The notes under the pieces were generated by a model, which searched no databases, was not told the origin of the DNA, and saw only the letters and a program-made list of their open reading frames with translations. From VRUE01 sp036265675 (GTDB lineage: Bacteria; Actinomycetota; Thermoleophilia; Solirubrobacterales; 70-9): a DNA stretch of 64,000 bases. The position numbers were made by a program, and so were the translations under genes. Positions 1 to 9,008 of the stretch are shown here, piece after piece (position 1 is the first letter of the stretch; every line of letters begins with the position of its first letter). Where the stretch lies: positions 28,632-92,631 of the forward strand of contig DATAOP010000002.1 in NCBI GenBank assembly GCA_036265675.1, in the 5' to 3' direction.

Positions 1-1380
1 CACAAGGGCGGTGCCGGCGCCGACCCGGCGATGCGCGAGCTCGTCGGCGACACGGGACTGCGCAACGACGTCCCCTCGATCACCGAGGGGGTCGATATCG
101 GCCCAGAACCGACGCCGTTCCAGCAGTCGCAGATACTCGCCGCCGAGGCCTGGGGCGCGCGTCGCACCTGGTTCCTCGTCAACGGCGCCTCGCAAGGCAA
201 CCATGCCGTCTGTCTCGCCCTCGCCCACATCGGCGACCGGGTCCTCGTCCAGCGCAACGTCCATTCCTCGGTCATCGATGGGATGGTCATGAGCGGCCTG
301 CGCCCGGACTTCGTGGCGCCCGAACTCGACCCGGAGCTGGGAATCGCACACTGCCTGACTCCGGAATCACTCGCCGCGTCGCTCGACGCGACCCCCGACG
401 CGGTCGCCGCGATGGTCGTCTCGCCGACCTACTTCGGCGCCTGCGCCGATCTCGCCGGCCTCGCGACCGTGGCCCACGACCGGGGCCTGCCCCTGGTCGT
501 CGACGAGGCCTGGGGCGCCCACCTCCACTTCCACCCCGACCTCCCTCCGGACGCGCTCAGCTGCGGCGCCGACCTCGTGATCTCCTCGACCCACAAGATC
601 GTCGGCAGCCTCACCCAGTCGGCGATGCTCCATCTCGGCGGCGGCGATCGGCTCGACCCCGCCGTGGTCGACCGCTGTGTCAGCCTCGTCGAGTCGACCA
701 GCCCGAGCGCGCTGCTCTCGGGCTCGCTCGATGCCGCCCGCCGCCTCGCCGCGGTCCACGGCGCCGAGCGCCTTGACGAAACCCTGGCAGAGATCGCCCG
801 GGCGAGGGACGAACTCGAGCAGATCGGCGGGCTCGTCGTGCTCGGGCCGGAGCTGACCGGCCGCTCGAGCATCGCCGGTTGGGATCCCCTGCGCGTCGCG
901 ATCGACGTCCGCGGCACCGGCACCAGCGGCTACCGGCTGGCGAAAACCGCGTTCGACAGCGAGGGCATCGACCTCGAGCTTCACTCCGAGAACGTCGTCG
1001 TCGCGATCTTCGGCCTCGCCGAGCCGGCGACGACGGCGAGAGAGCGCCTCGTGGCCGCGATGCGCGGTGTCGTCGCACGGATCGCGACCGAAGCCGCCAC
1101 GCCCCAGACCCCGCTGGCTCCGCCGCCGCCCTGGGGCGAGCCGGAGGTGACGCCGCGCGAGGCCTTTCTCGGCCCGCAGGAGGTGGTGCCGTTCGATGAG
1201 GCCGTCGGACGCATCGCCGCCGAGTCGCTCGCCGCCTACCCGCCCGGGATCCCCAACGTCCTGCCCGGCGAGCGGCTGACCCGCGAGACGCTCGACTACA
1301 TCAGGGAGAGCGTCGCCCACGGCGGCCACGTGCGCGGCAGCAGCGACCGCGAGCTGAGGACGCTGCGCGTCGCCCGTTAG
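1..1380 (+). CDS. Orn/Lys/Arg decarboxylase-family PLP enzyme (5' truncated)
   Basis: The reading frame is open from the first base and begins with HKGG, the motif near the N-terminus of Orn/Lys/Arg decarboxylase major domains, so the true start lies upstream of the window. The PLP-binding segment is visible as DEAWGAH followed by SSTHK, where the Lys should carry the cofactor. The remaining 459 residues span the fold-type I large domain and a C-terminal region ending near a PPGIPNVLPGE segment typical of this family. The expected reaction is pyridoxal-dependent decarboxylation of a basic amino acid to a polyamine precursor. Substrate cannot be read from sequence. The next gene starts 10 bp downstream, suggesting co-transcription. 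Confidence 0.85.
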   Translation, partial: HKGGAGADPAMRELVGDTGLRNDVPSITEGVDIGPEPTPFQQSQILAAEAWGARRTWFLVNGASQGNHAVCLALAHIGDRVLVQRNVHSSVIDGMVMSGLRPDFVAPELDPELGIAHCLTPESLAASLDATPDAVAAMVVSPTYFGACADLAGLATVAHDRGLPLVVDEAWGAHLHFHPDLPPDALSCGADLVISSTHKIVGSLTQSAMLHLGGGDRLDPAVVDRCVSLVESTSPSALLSGSLDAARRLAAVHGAERLDETLAEIARARDELEQIGGLVVLGPELTGRSSIAGWDPLRVAIDVRGTGTSGYRLAKTAFDSEGIDLELHSENVVVAIFGLAEPATTARERLVAAMRGVVARIATEAATPQTPLAPPPPWGEPEVTPREAFLGPQEVVPFDEAVGRIAAESLAAYPPGIPNVLPGERLTRETLDYIRESVAHGGHVRGSSDRELRTLRVAR

Positions 1381-1390
1381 GGTTCCCGCG

Positions 1391-2452
1391 ATGGCCACCT
1401 TCGACGCCCTCGCCGATCTGCCGCTGGAGGTCGAGGGCTACGAGCTCGAGGGGCTCGAATTCAAGACCGGGGAATTCGAACGCCTGACGACCGTGATCCA
1501 CCTCAAGGGCGCGGGCGAGGAGGGGCTGGGCGAGGACGTCATCTACGAACCGCTCGAACACATCGCCCTCCGCGACGCCGGCACCTACCTCGACCTCACC
1601 GGGCACGCGAGCCTCGGCGAGTTCTGCGACTTCATGGGCGGCGTCGACGCCTTCCCGCAGGAGCCCGAACGCGAGGTCTCGCGCCGCTACCGCCGCTACG
1701 CGTTCGAGGCGGCGGCCCTCGACCTCGCTCTGAGGCAGGGCGGCATCAACATCGCCGAGGCGCTCCGCCGCGACCCGCAGCCGGTTCAGTTCGTCTGCTC
1801 GATGCGGCTCTCGCCGGGCGAAGGGCAGCCGTCGACGATCGAGACCCTGCGCCGCAAGCTCGAGCCCTACCCGACCCTACGCTTCAAGCTCGACCCGACC
1901 AACGACTGGGACGACGCCTTGATCGCCGAGCTGGTCGCGACCGGCGCCGTCGACTCGCTCGACCTCAAGGGCTTCTACAAAGGGACGCCGGTCGACGTCG
2001 AGACCGATCCCGAGCTCTACGCGAAGCTGATCGAGGCCTTTCCCGAGGCTTGGCTCGAGGACCCCGACGTCACCGACGAGACCCGGCCGATCCTCGAGCC
2101 CGTCCGCGACCGGCTCACCTGGGACGCGCCGATCCACTCGATCGCCGACATCGAGTCGCGGCCCTGGCCGCCGCGGATGGTGAACATCAAGCCCTCGCGG
2201 ATCGGCGGCCTGCGCGACCTCTGCGACACCTATGACTACTGCGCCGAGAACGGCATCGGGGCCTACGGCGGCGGCCAGTGGGAGCTCGGCGTCGGCCGCG
2301 GCCAGATCCAGGTCCTCGCCTCGCTCTTCCACCCCGACACCCCGAACGACACCGCGCCCCGCCCCTACAACGAAGCCGAGCCGCCGCCCGGCCTGCCGAC
2401 CAGCCCGCTGGAGCCGAAGCTGGCGGCGACCGGGTTCCGCTGGGACGGCTGA
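1391..2452 (+). CDS. Enolase-superfamily (MR/MLE-type) enzyme
   Basis: A 353-residue cytosolic protein with the order of metal-ligand segments expected of the mandelate racemase/muconate-lactonizing branch. A Lys-Leu-Asp segment (RFKLDP) lies near residue 160, then LDLKG, then WLEDPD near 230, then NIKPSRIGGL near 270. Such proteins abstract a proton alpha to a carboxylate using Mg2+; o-succinylbenzoate synthase and dipeptide epimerases are relatives. The exact reaction is unknown. The start ATG lies 10 bp after the decarboxylase-family gene, and the ferritin gene follows after 16 bp, so the three may form one transcript. Nothing in the sequence links the chemistry of the three products. Confidence 0.7.
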   Translation: MATFDALADLPLEVEGYELEGLEFKTGEFERLTTVIHLKGAGEEGLGEDVIYEPLEHIALRDAGTYLDLTGHASLGEFCDFMGGVDAFPQEPEREVSRRYRRYAFEAAALDLALRQGGINIAEALRRDPQPVQFVCSMRLSPGEGQPSTIETLRRKLEPYPTLRFKLDPTNDWDDALIAELVATGAVDSLDLKGFYKGTPVDVETDPELYAKLIEAFPEAWLEDPDVTDETRPILEPVRDRLTWDAPIHSIADIESRPWPPRMVNIKPSRIGGLRDLCDTYDYCAENGIGAYGGGQWELGVGRGQIQVLASLFHPDTPNDTAPRPYNEAEPPPGLPTSPLEPKLAATGFRWDG

Positions 2453-2468
2453 AAGGAAGGAGCCCCCG

Positions 2469-2999
2469 ATGGCCAAGAAAAAAGGCTTCGCCCCCGCCCT
2501 CAACGAGCAGATCGCGAATGAGTTCGCGGCCTCCCAGCAGTACGTCGGAGCCGCCGTCTACTACGACGCCGAAACGCTCCCGCGGCTCGCCCAGTTCTTC
2601 TACCGGCAGGCGCTCGAGGAGCGCGAGCACGCGATGATGATGGTCCAGTACCTGCTCGACGTCGACGAGGAGGTGCGCATCCCCGACATCAAGTCGCAGG
2701 AGACCAAATACAAAGACGGGGTGGCGCCGGTGAAGATGGCGCTCGAGCAGGAGCGGCGGGTCGGCGCGGAGATCTACGCGCTGTTCGAGCTCGCGCGCGA
2801 GCTCAAGGACTACCGGGCGGAGCAGTTCATGCAGTGGTTCGTCAAGGAGCAGGTCGAGGAGGTCGCCCTGATGCAGGACCTGCTCAACGTCGTCGAGCGC
2901 TCGAAGGAGAACCTGCTGCTCGCCGAGGACTACATCGCGCGCGAGGCGCCCGGCGAAGGCGGGGGCGACGCGACCGCACCGCCCGCCGCCGGGGGCTAG
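2469..2999 (+). CDS. Ferritin-like di-iron protein
   Basis: 176 residues beginning MAKKKGFAP, with an AAAGGAAGG ribosome-binding site just upstream that fixes the ATG start. Helical ferritin signatures are visible: NEQIANEFAASQQY near residue 10-25, LEEREHAMMM near 50 (Glu and His iron ligands), and FVKEQVEEVALMQDLL near 125. It should oxidise and store iron as a 24-mer in the cytosol. The C-terminal 20 residues are a Gly/Ala/Pro-rich extension beyond the normal ferritin core. A perfect 8-bp hairpin follows immediately and probably ends transcription. Confidence 0.88.
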   Translation: MAKKKGFAPALNEQIANEFAASQQYVGAAVYYDAETLPRLAQFFYRQALEEREHAMMMVQYLLDVDEEVRIPDIKSQETKYKDGVAPVKMALEQERRVGAEIYALFELARELKDYRAEQFMQWFVKEQVEEVALMQDLLNVVERSKENLLLAEDYIAREAPGEGGGDATAPPAAGG

Positions 3000-3000
3000 A

Positions 3001-3023
3001 ACGCCCTAGGGGCAGTAGGGCGT
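3001..3023. terminator. Hairpin between convergent genes
   Basis: ACGCCCTA at 3001-3008 pairs perfectly with TAGGGCGT at 3016-3023 around a 7-nt loop. It sits exactly between the stop codons of the ferritin gene and the opposing PF03640-type gene, so it could terminate both. It lacks a T-run. Confidence 0.5.
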
Positions 3024-3601
3024 CAGTGTGTGCCCCCGGCGGCGTGCCACACGCCGACGTCCCGGAATCCCTCTCCGGAGACGTCGCCGGGCTTGGTGTC
3101 TCCTGTGAAGCGGTAGAGCGGCAGGCCGCGGAAGGTGACCTGGGTGCGGCCGTCGGGGCGGACGATCGTCCCCAGGTGGACCGGGCCGACCGGCTTCACG
3201 CCCGCCGGCACCGTCAGCGGCTTCCAGAGGGTCAGGCAGGCGCTGACGTCACAGATGAACCTGCCCTTCTTCTCGACGCTGAGGCTGTAGAGGGTGTGGC
3301 CCTTCCGGTTGGTCAGGATCATGTGGCCGAGCTTCTTGCTCCGGGCCTCCTTGACGACCCGCATCGTGCTGCCGGTTTCGGTCGCGGGCGGCTGCGGGGT
3401 CGGGCTCGGGCTCGGGGTCGGATAGGGGTTCGGGCTCGGGCTCGGAGAGGGGCTCGGGGCCGGTTCTTCCGGATACGGATAGGGGTATTCGATCGCCTGC
3501 CCGGCCGGCGCATGGATCAGCGCGAGGGCGCCGAGCACGGTCAGCACGGCGAGGGAGAGGAGGATCGGGTTGCGCGGGCGGTGTGTGGAGTGGGGGAGCA
3601 T
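3023..3601 (-). CDS. Secreted PF03640-type repeat protein
   Basis: 192 residues. There is a hydrophobic N-terminal signal or anchor at about residues 12-35, then a striking Pro/Ser/Tyr linker (PYPYPEEP then repeated PSPSP) to about residue 75. After that come two copies of the short repeat found in the Secreted repeat of unknown function family: GHTLYSLSVEKKG with a CLTLWKPL segment, then GLPLYRFTGDTKPGDVSGEGF. The protein should be exported and span part of the cell wall through the linker. Function is unknown. A paralogue lies at 10940-11464. Confidence 0.8.
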   Translation of the reverse strand: MLPHSTHRPRNPILLSLAVLTVLGALALIHAPAGQAIEYPYPYPEEPAPSPSPSPSPNPYPTPSPSPTPQPPATETGSTMRVVKEARSKKLGHMILTNRKGHTLYSLSVEKKGRFICDVSACLTLWKPLTVPAGVKPVGPVHLGTIVRPDGRTQVTFRGLPLYRFTGDTKPGDVSGEGFRDVGVWHAAGGTH

Positions 3602-3697
3602 GCCTTCCTCGGGTAGAACGTCGGCTCTCCCCTGTCTACGGACGAGCGCCCCGTCGGGTTCGGTCGAGGCGCGGATCCGAGCCGGCCCCTTCCGTGC

Positions 3698-4123
3698 TCA
3701 GAAGATCTGGCCGTCGAGGAATCCGGCGACCAGCGCCAGCCAGCCGCCGATCTCGGCCACGATCAGCGCGACCATGAAGCCGCGCAGGGACCCGTCCGGC
3801 TCGCGGAACTGGTTTTCGGTGTCGCGTCTCCAGCCGTGGTACGTGTAGCCGGCGACTGCGGCGAAGAAGAACACCGACATCGCGCTGGCGGCGAGCAGGT
3901 TGATGACCGTCCCCCAGCCGCTCAGCTCGACGAAGGTGGCGACCAGCAGGAGGGCGAAGCTGTAGAGAAGGGCGGCCCGGTGGGCGATGTCCGTGTAGGG
4001 GTGGGCCTGTCCCTCCTCGGAGGCGAGGATCTGTCGGTACTTCATGACGCCGAGCAGCAGCGCCCAGAGGAACATCGCCGCGGCGGCGAGGAGGACCGCC
4101 TTGGTGTCGCCGCCGAGCTCCAC
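3698..4123 (-). CDS. Four-helix membrane protein, unknown function
   Basis: 141 residues from the GTG at 4121-4123. Longer in-frame starts would run into the divergent glyoxalase gene at 4147. Three or four hydrophobic segments are visible: AVLLAAAAMFLWALLLGV near the start, ALLYSFALLLVATFVEL, INLLAASAMSVFFFAAVAGY, and FMVALIVAEIGGWLALVAGF. The topology resembles small integral proteins annotated only as hypothetical. No catalytic motif is seen. Upstream only 23 bp separates it from the divergent VOC gene, so their promoters must overlap. Confidence 0.6.
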   Translation of the reverse strand: MELGGDTKAVLLAAAAMFLWALLLGVMKYRQILASEEGQAHPYTDIAHRAALLYSFALLLVATFVELSGWGTVINLLAASAMSVFFFAAVAGYTYHGWRRDTENQFREPDGSLRGFMVALIVAEIGGWLALVAGFLDGQIF

Positions 4124-4146
4124 GGAAGCGATGCTACATTCGCGCG

Positions 4147-4545
4147 GTGAGCACGACCACATCGCTCGTCACCGGGGTCGATTTCGTCACCCTCCCGAGC
4201 CAGGACCTCGGCAGGGCGATCGAGTTCTACGCTGACGTTCTCGGCCTCGAGCGCTCGAAGGTCTGGGGCAAGAATGACGCCGAGGCGATGGGGGCGGAGT
4301 TCGAGACCGGCACGGTCACGATCGCGCTCGCGCTCGGCGAGCGGATCGGGATCCCGTTCCAGCCGAACACCGTGCCGGTCGCCCTCCACGTCGAGGACGT
4401 CGATGCGGCGCGCGCGGAGCTCGAGTCGAAGGGCGTCGAGTTCGACGGCGACATCATCGACAGCGGCGTCTGCTTCATGGCGATGTTCCGCGACCCCGAC
4501 GGCAACGCGCTGATGCTCCACCACCGCTACGCGCCGAAGGGCTAG
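4147..4545 (+). CDS. VOC-family glyoxalase/dioxygenase-like protein
   Basis: 132 residues from a GTG start. The paired beta-alpha-beta modules of the vicinal oxygen chelate fold are clear: VDFVTLPSQDLGRAIEFYADVLGLE at the N-terminus, VALHVEDVDAARAELESKGVEF in the middle, and FRDPDGNALMLHHRY at the C-terminus. Such proteins bind a divalent metal and act as lyases, dioxygenases or resistance proteins. The substrate cannot be called. The stop overlaps the stop of the convergent lipoprotein gene by 4 nt. Confidence 0.8.
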   Translation: MSTTTSLVTGVDFVTLPSQDLGRAIEFYADVLGLERSKVWGKNDAEAMGAEFETGTVTIALALGERIGIPFQPNTVPVALHVEDVDAARAELESKGVEFDGDIIDSGVCFMAMFRDPDGNALMLHHRYAPKG

Positions 4546-5033
4546 CGCGCGCGGCCTTCCTGAGCGTCGGTGATCAGGACCGAGGCCCGCGCCCACCTCC
4601 GCTTGATCTCCGGTTCGACCGAGGACAGCTCGCACGATTCGGCGAGGCAGTCGCCCCAGGCGTTCGCCGCCTCGATGTGCTGGTTCAGCGCCCGCTCGGC
4701 CGGGACTCCGGCGCCGACCACGCACCGCACCGGTTCGACTTCGACCGGGATCGCACGGTAGGCGCGCTGCAGCTGCCTGACGTTCTCGAGGTACTGGTCG
4801 TAGGTGAGGCCGACTGCGAGCTGGTCGCGGAGGGCGTCGAGCGAGCGGATCAGCCGCGTCAGATCGCGTCCGCACCCCTTCGCGGTGACCACCCGGGTCT
4901 CGGCGGGCCCGCGGGGGGCGGCGCGCACGGTCGCGTCGCGCGCGCCGGAGGCGCCGCCGCCGCCGCACCCGAAGAGCGTCAATCCCACACCCAGAGCCAT
5001 GCACGCGACCACCCCTGCCCGGCTTGCGTGCAT
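4542..5033 (-). CDS. Lipoprotein of unknown function
   Basis: 163 residues starting at ATG 5031-5033 (MHASRAG). The N-terminus is a lipoprotein signal with the lipobox LFGC, followed by a Gly/Ala-rich tether. The mature part is predicted mostly helical, with charged stretches such as RDLTRLIRSLDALRDQLAVG and four further cysteines. It should be lipidated outside the membrane. No family is recognised. It is divergent from the SGNH lipoprotein, with only 23 bp between the two starts. Confidence 0.65.
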   Translation of the reverse strand: MHASRAGVVACMALGVGLTLFGCGGGGASGARDATVRAAPRGPAETRVVTAKGCGRDLTRLIRSLDALRDQLAVGLTYDQYLENVRQLQRAYRAIPVEVEPVRCVVGAGVPAERALNQHIEAANAWGDCLAESCELSSVEPEIKRRWARASVLITDAQEGRAR

Positions 5034-5056
5034 GTTCCTAGTGTAAAAGTCATTCG

Positions 5057-5776
5057 ATGCGCAGGACCGTGTTGCTCGCGGTGGCATCGGCGATGCTCGC
5101 GGTCGCCGGCTGCGCTCCGCCCGCGAGCGCGAGCGGCGGCGGCGGCGTCCTCGTCGTCGGCGACAGCCTCGAGGAACTGACCTCTCCCTATCTCGGGCGC
5201 TACCTCCCCAGCGTCCCGCTCACGGTCGACGCGGTCGGCGGCTCCAACAGCTACCAGATCTACGAACTGTTCGAACAGAGCTACGACCCGTCGCAATCGG
5301 TGATCGTCTTCGACGGCGGCACCAACGACAACCCGGCCTATCCGCAGATACTGGCCGAAAACCTGAACAAGGTCAGCGACGTGATCGGCGACCGCTGCAT
5401 GGTGGTGCCGACGGTCCACGGATACACCGTCAACGGGATCGACAACAGCGGCAAGAACAGGGTCGTCCAAGAATTCGCCGCCTCGAGGCCCGGCACCCAG
5501 ACGCCGGACTGGGCCGGCGCGGTCGCCGCCCATCCCGAGCTGATGCAGGCGGACGGGCTGCACCCGACCCCGGCCGGGGGCGAACTGCGCGCGCAGCTGA
5601 TCGCGCAGGGGATTCTCGGCTGCCTCGCGGGTGAATCGACGCCGAGCGCCGCCCCTCAAAGGCAGGAAACGCGGCCGCGCCCCGAACTGGAGATGGTGTC
5701 GCGGTTCCAGCAACGCCAGGCGGAACTGGTCGAGGTCGGGCTGCTCGGGCGGCTGGCGGCGGAAATGCTCGGGTGA
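5057..5776 (+). CDS. SGNH/GDSL-like lipoprotein
   Basis: 239 residues with a lipoprotein signal (lipobox VAGC near residue 19). The SGNH blocks are present: VVGDSLEE (nucleophile Ser), GGSNSYQ, FDGGTNDN, and DGLHPTPAG with the Asp-His pair. This points to an extracytoplasmic esterase or acyl-transfer protein acting on cell-envelope glycans. The next gene, 9 bp downstream, encodes an acyltransferase that carries its own C-terminal SGNH domain. The two probably work together, one supplying acyl groups across the membrane and one moving or removing them. Confidence 0.75.
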   Translation: MRRTVLLAVASAMLAVAGCAPPASASGGGGVLVVGDSLEELTSPYLGRYLPSVPLTVDAVGGSNSYQIYELFEQSYDPSQSVIVFDGGTNDNPAYPQILAENLNKVSDVIGDRCMVVPTVHGYTVNGIDNSGKNRVVQEFAASRPGTQTPDWAGAVAAHPELMQADGLHPTPAGGELRAQLIAQGILGCLAGESTPSAAPQRQETRPRPELEMVSRFQQRQAELVEVGLLGRLAAEMLG

Positions 5777-5785
5777 GGGGGACCG

Positions 5786-7720
5786 GTGCCTAGGCCAGTC
5801 GAGGAACGCCGCCGCTACATGCCTGGGCTCGACGGCCTGCGGGCGATCGCCGTGCTCGCGGTCATCGCCTACCACCTCGGCTTCCCCTGGGCCGAAGGCG
5901 GGCTGCTCGGCGTCGGGGTCTTCTTCACCCTCAGCGGCTACCTGATCACCGACATCCTCCTCAACCAGGTCAGGCGCGGCGGGATCAGGCTCAAGGCGTT
6001 CTGGCTCGCCCGGGCCCGGCGGCTGCTCCCGGCGCTCTTCGTCGTCCTGATCGTCGTCCTCGCCTGGGTGACGCTGATCGGGCCCCACCAGGCCCCGGCC
6101 TTCCGGATGGAAACGATCAGCTCAGCCTTCTACTTCAACAACTGGTGGCTGATCATTCACAACGCCTCCTACTTCGAACGCTTCAAACAGTCGCCGCTCG
6201 ACCACATCTGGTCGCTCTCGATCGAGGAGCAGTTCTACATCCTCTGGCCGTTCCTGCTGATGCTGGGGACGAGGTTCATCCGCGAGCCGGCGGGCTCCGG
6301 CGGCGTTCGGCTGCGTCTGGCCGGGGCGACGGTGCTGGCGGCGATCGGGTCACTGATCCTGATGGCGGTCCTCTACCAGCCGTCGATCGACCCCTCGCGC
6401 GTCTATTACGGGACCGACACCCGCGCCTTCGAGCTGCTGGCCGGCGCAGCGCTGGCGATGGTCTGGCCGAGCCGGCGCCTGCGGACCGACATCGCCCCCC
6501 GCGCCCGCAACCTGGTCGACGGCGCCGGGGCGCTCGGCCTGGTCGTGATCGGGGTGATGTTCTGGCGGGTCGGCGAATTCTCGCCATTCCTCTACCGCGG
6601 TGGATTCGCCCTGCTCTCGATGGCGACCGTCCTCGCCGTTGCGGCGCTGACCCATCCCGCGGCGCGGATCGGCGAGGTCGTCGGCTGCCGGCCGATGCGC
6701 TGGATCGGCGAGCGCTCCTACGGGATCTACCTCTGGCACATGCCGATCATCGTCCTCACCACCCCGGAAGGGCTGCACGCGGTCGAGCCGCTGCGCGCCG
6801 CCATTCAGGTCGCCGCGACCTTCGCGATCGCCGACCTCTCCTGGCGCTTCATCGAGAACCCGATCCGCCACGGCGCCCTCGGCCGGCTCTACCGCCAGGT
6901 GCGCGCCGGCCGCCTCCGGCGTGAGAGCGTGACGCCGCAGGGATGGGCGCTGGCCAGCGCCGCCGCGATCGTCTTCGCGGTCGCGGTCGCCGGCCTCGCC
7001 GGGCTCGGCACCAGCGCCGAGAGCGCGATCGGCTCGGCTCGGGTCCAGGAAACCGTCACCGCGAAGCGCGCTGCGAACGGGCCGCTGGCGACGAGCTGCT
7101 CGGCCGTGGTCCACATCGGCGACTCGACCTCCGAGGGCCTGGTCGACCCCGAATACAACCCGCCGAGCAAGCTGATCGCGGCCCAGTACGCGAGGGTCGG
7201 AGCGACGACCGCCCACCTCGACGTCTCCGGCGCGCGATCGATCTACGAGAACTTCGAAGGTCTGCCGAACGCGCAGGAAGCGGCCGAAGGCTGGAAGAAC
7301 CAGGGCTTCAAGGGGTGCTGGGTGATCGCGATGGGGACCAACGAGGCAGCCAACGTCGCCGCCGGCTCATCGTTCGGCTACGACGACCGGATCAGAAGCA
7401 TGATGGAGACGATCGGCGAGGAACCGGTGCTGTGGGTGAACACGAAGACGCTGGAGACGACCGGTCCCTACGCCGAGTCCAACATGCGCGATTGGGACAG
7501 GGCGCTGCGCGAAGCGTGCGACTACTACCCCTACATGCGGGTCTATGACTGGGCCTCGGCCGTGCACGACGACTGGTACATCCCGGACGGGATCCATTTC
7601 ACCTCTCACGGCTACGCCGAACGCGGGCGGCTGATCGCCGACGCCCTGCTGAAGGCGTTCCCGAACACGCATCCGCTCGTAATGAAGGACGCGGACAACT
7701 GCCTGATCACGACCCCCTGA
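5786..7720 (+). CDS. OatA-like membrane O-acyltransferase with SGNH domain
   Basis: 644 residues from a GTG start. Residues 1 to about 410 are an acyltransferase-3 membrane domain: PGLDGLRAIAVLAVIAYHLG, FFTLSGYLITDILL, FWLARARRLLPALF, and IWSLSIEEQFYILWP, with about ten hydrophobic segments. The C-terminal 220 residues form an extracytoplasmic SGNH domain with VHIGDSTSEG, AMGTNEAAN and DGIHFTSHGY. The family acetylates peptidoglycan or surface polysaccharides by passing acyl groups across the membrane. It lies 9 bp after an SGNH lipoprotein and is probably co-transcribed with it. Confidence 0.88.
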   Translation: MPRPVEERRRYMPGLDGLRAIAVLAVIAYHLGFPWAEGGLLGVGVFFTLSGYLITDILLNQVRRGGIRLKAFWLARARRLLPALFVVLIVVLAWVTLIGPHQAPAFRMETISSAFYFNNWWLIIHNASYFERFKQSPLDHIWSLSIEEQFYILWPFLLMLGTRFIREPAGSGGVRLRLAGATVLAAIGSLILMAVLYQPSIDPSRVYYGTDTRAFELLAGAALAMVWPSRRLRTDIAPRARNLVDGAGALGLVVIGVMFWRVGEFSPFLYRGGFALLSMATVLAVAALTHPAARIGEVVGCRPMRWIGERSYGIYLWHMPIIVLTTPEGLHAVEPLRAAIQVAATFAIADLSWRFIENPIRHGALGRLYRQVRAGRLRRESVTPQGWALASAAAIVFAVAVAGLAGLGTSAESAIGSARVQETVTAKRAANGPLATSCSAVVHIGDSTSEGLVDPEYNPPSKLIAAQYARVGATTAHLDVSGARSIYENFEGLPNAQEAAEGWKNQGFKGCWVIAMGTNEAANVAAGSSFGYDDRIRSMMETIGEEPVLWVNTKTLETTGPYAESNMRDWDRALREACDYYPYMRVYDWASAVHDDWYIPDGIHFTSHGYAERGRLIADALLKAFPNTHPLVMKDADNCLITTP

Positions 7721-7749
7721 CCGCCGGCGACCCCGTCCTCGTATGCTGC

Positions 7750-8424
7750 ATGGTCTGGCTCGTCCGCCGACGGATGGATAAGAAGATCAAATGGCATAGG
7801 CGGCTCCTGCCGGCGCTCATCTTGGCCTGTGCGACGGTGCTGGTGGCCGCGGGATGCGGGGGAAGCGGGTCGGACTCGACCACCGACGCGAGCGCCGATG
7901 CCGGTGGCCACGCCAAGTTCGCCGGCGCCGAAGCGTCGCCGCCGAAACCGGCGGCCCCGCTCGCGCTCGACAACTCGCTCGGGGAACCCGTCAACCTGCG
8001 CGAATACAAGGGCAAGGCGGTGCTGGTGACCTTCATCTACACCCACTGCCCCGACGTCTGTCCGCTGATCGTGAGCCACCTGAAAACGGCCCAGGCGCTG
8101 CTCGGGCCGAAGGCGGACAAGCTCCAGATCGTCGCCGTCTCGACCGACCCGCGGGGGGACAACCCGAAGACGGTCGCTTCATTTCTACACGACCACGGCA
8201 TGACGGGGCGGATGCAGTACCTGATCGGCAACCAGGCCGAACTGGGGCATGTCTGGAAGAAATGGAACATCGTCTCCCACCCGGCCAAGGCCGGCCGCGA
8301 TCTGGTCGAGCACTCGGCCCTCGTCTACGGGATCGGCGCCGACGGGAAGATCACGACCCTCTACCCGGCCAACTTCGCCCCCTCCGAAATCGCTCACGAC
8401 GTGCCCCTGCTCGAGCAGCAGTAG
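7750..8424 (+). CDS. SCO1/SenC-family copper lipoprotein
   Basis: 224 residues; ATG at 7774 (MDKKIKW) is an alternative start that gives a more normal signal peptide. A lipobox VAAGC is visible. The thioredoxin-like domain contains THCPDVCP, the copper-binding CxxxC of SCO proteins, and a downstream EHSALVYG with the third copper ligand His. These proteins metallate the CuA centre of cytochrome c oxidase. A TlpA-like thioredoxin follows after 4 bp, a common pairing in oxidase or cytochrome c maturation. Confidence 0.85.
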   Translation: MVWLVRRRMDKKIKWHRRLLPALILACATVLVAAGCGGSGSDSTTDASADAGGHAKFAGAEASPPKPAAPLALDNSLGEPVNLREYKGKAVLVTFIYTHCPDVCPLIVSHLKTAQALLGPKADKLQIVAVSTDPRGDNPKTVASFLHDHGMTGRMQYLIGNQAELGHVWKKWNIVSHPAKAGRDLVEHSALVYGIGADGKITTLYPANFAPSEIAHDVPLLEQQ

Positions 8425-8428
8425 CCCG

Positions 8429-8935
8429 ATGTCGCGGCGCCTGCTCCTGCCCACGCTGGCGGTCGCCGCGGTCGTCGCGATCGTCCTCGTCGAGGTCCTG
8501 ACGTCAGGCTCGGGAGGCACCGCCGGGAAGCCCGCGCCCGAGCTCCCGACCGCGGTCCTGCAGCCGCCCAAGGTGACCCTCGCCGATCTCCGCGGGGCGC
8601 CGGCCCTGATCAACTTCTGGGCGAGCTGGTGCGATCCGTGCCGTCACGAGGCGCCCGAACTCGAGCGCCTCAGCCGCTCGCTGCCGGGCGGCTCCCACCT
8701 CGTCGGGGTCGACTACACCGACCAGGAGGACTCGGCCCGCGCCTTTATCCGCAGCTATCACTGGACCTTCCCGATCCTCAGCGACCCCGACGGGATCTAC
8801 GGCGCCCGCTACGGCTTCAGCGGTCTGCCGGCCACGGTCGCGATCGACGCGAGGGGCCGGATCGTGCAGACGCTGCGCGGCCCGCAGACCATCAGCGACT
8901 TTCGCGAAGCGCTCGCAGCGGCCGGCCGCGACTGA
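8429..8935 (+). CDS. TlpA/ResA-like membrane-anchored thioredoxin
   Basis: 168 residues. One N-terminal membrane anchor (LLLPTLAVAAVVAIVLVEV) is followed by a thioredoxin fold with active site ASWCDPCRHEAPEL, then FPILSDPDGIYGARYG and GLPATVAIDARG with the cis-Pro. It should act outside the membrane as a disulfide reductase. The start lies 4 bp after the SCO1-type gene, so the two are co-transcribed and probably keep the SCO or apocytochrome cysteines reduced. Confidence 0.85.
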   Translation: MSRRLLLPTLAVAAVVAIVLVEVLTSGSGGTAGKPAPELPTAVLQPPKVTLADLRGAPALINFWASWCDPCRHEAPELERLSRSLPGGSHLVGVDYTDQEDSARAFIRSYHWTFPILSDPDGIYGARYGFSGLPATVAIDARGRIVQTLRGPQTISDFREALAAAGRD

Positions 8936-9008
8936 CGGGCTGAGGGCGGGAAGAAATCAGCGCCCCGCCGCGTCATTCATCGATGACCCACTACGCGAAG
9001 GAGGCGCA

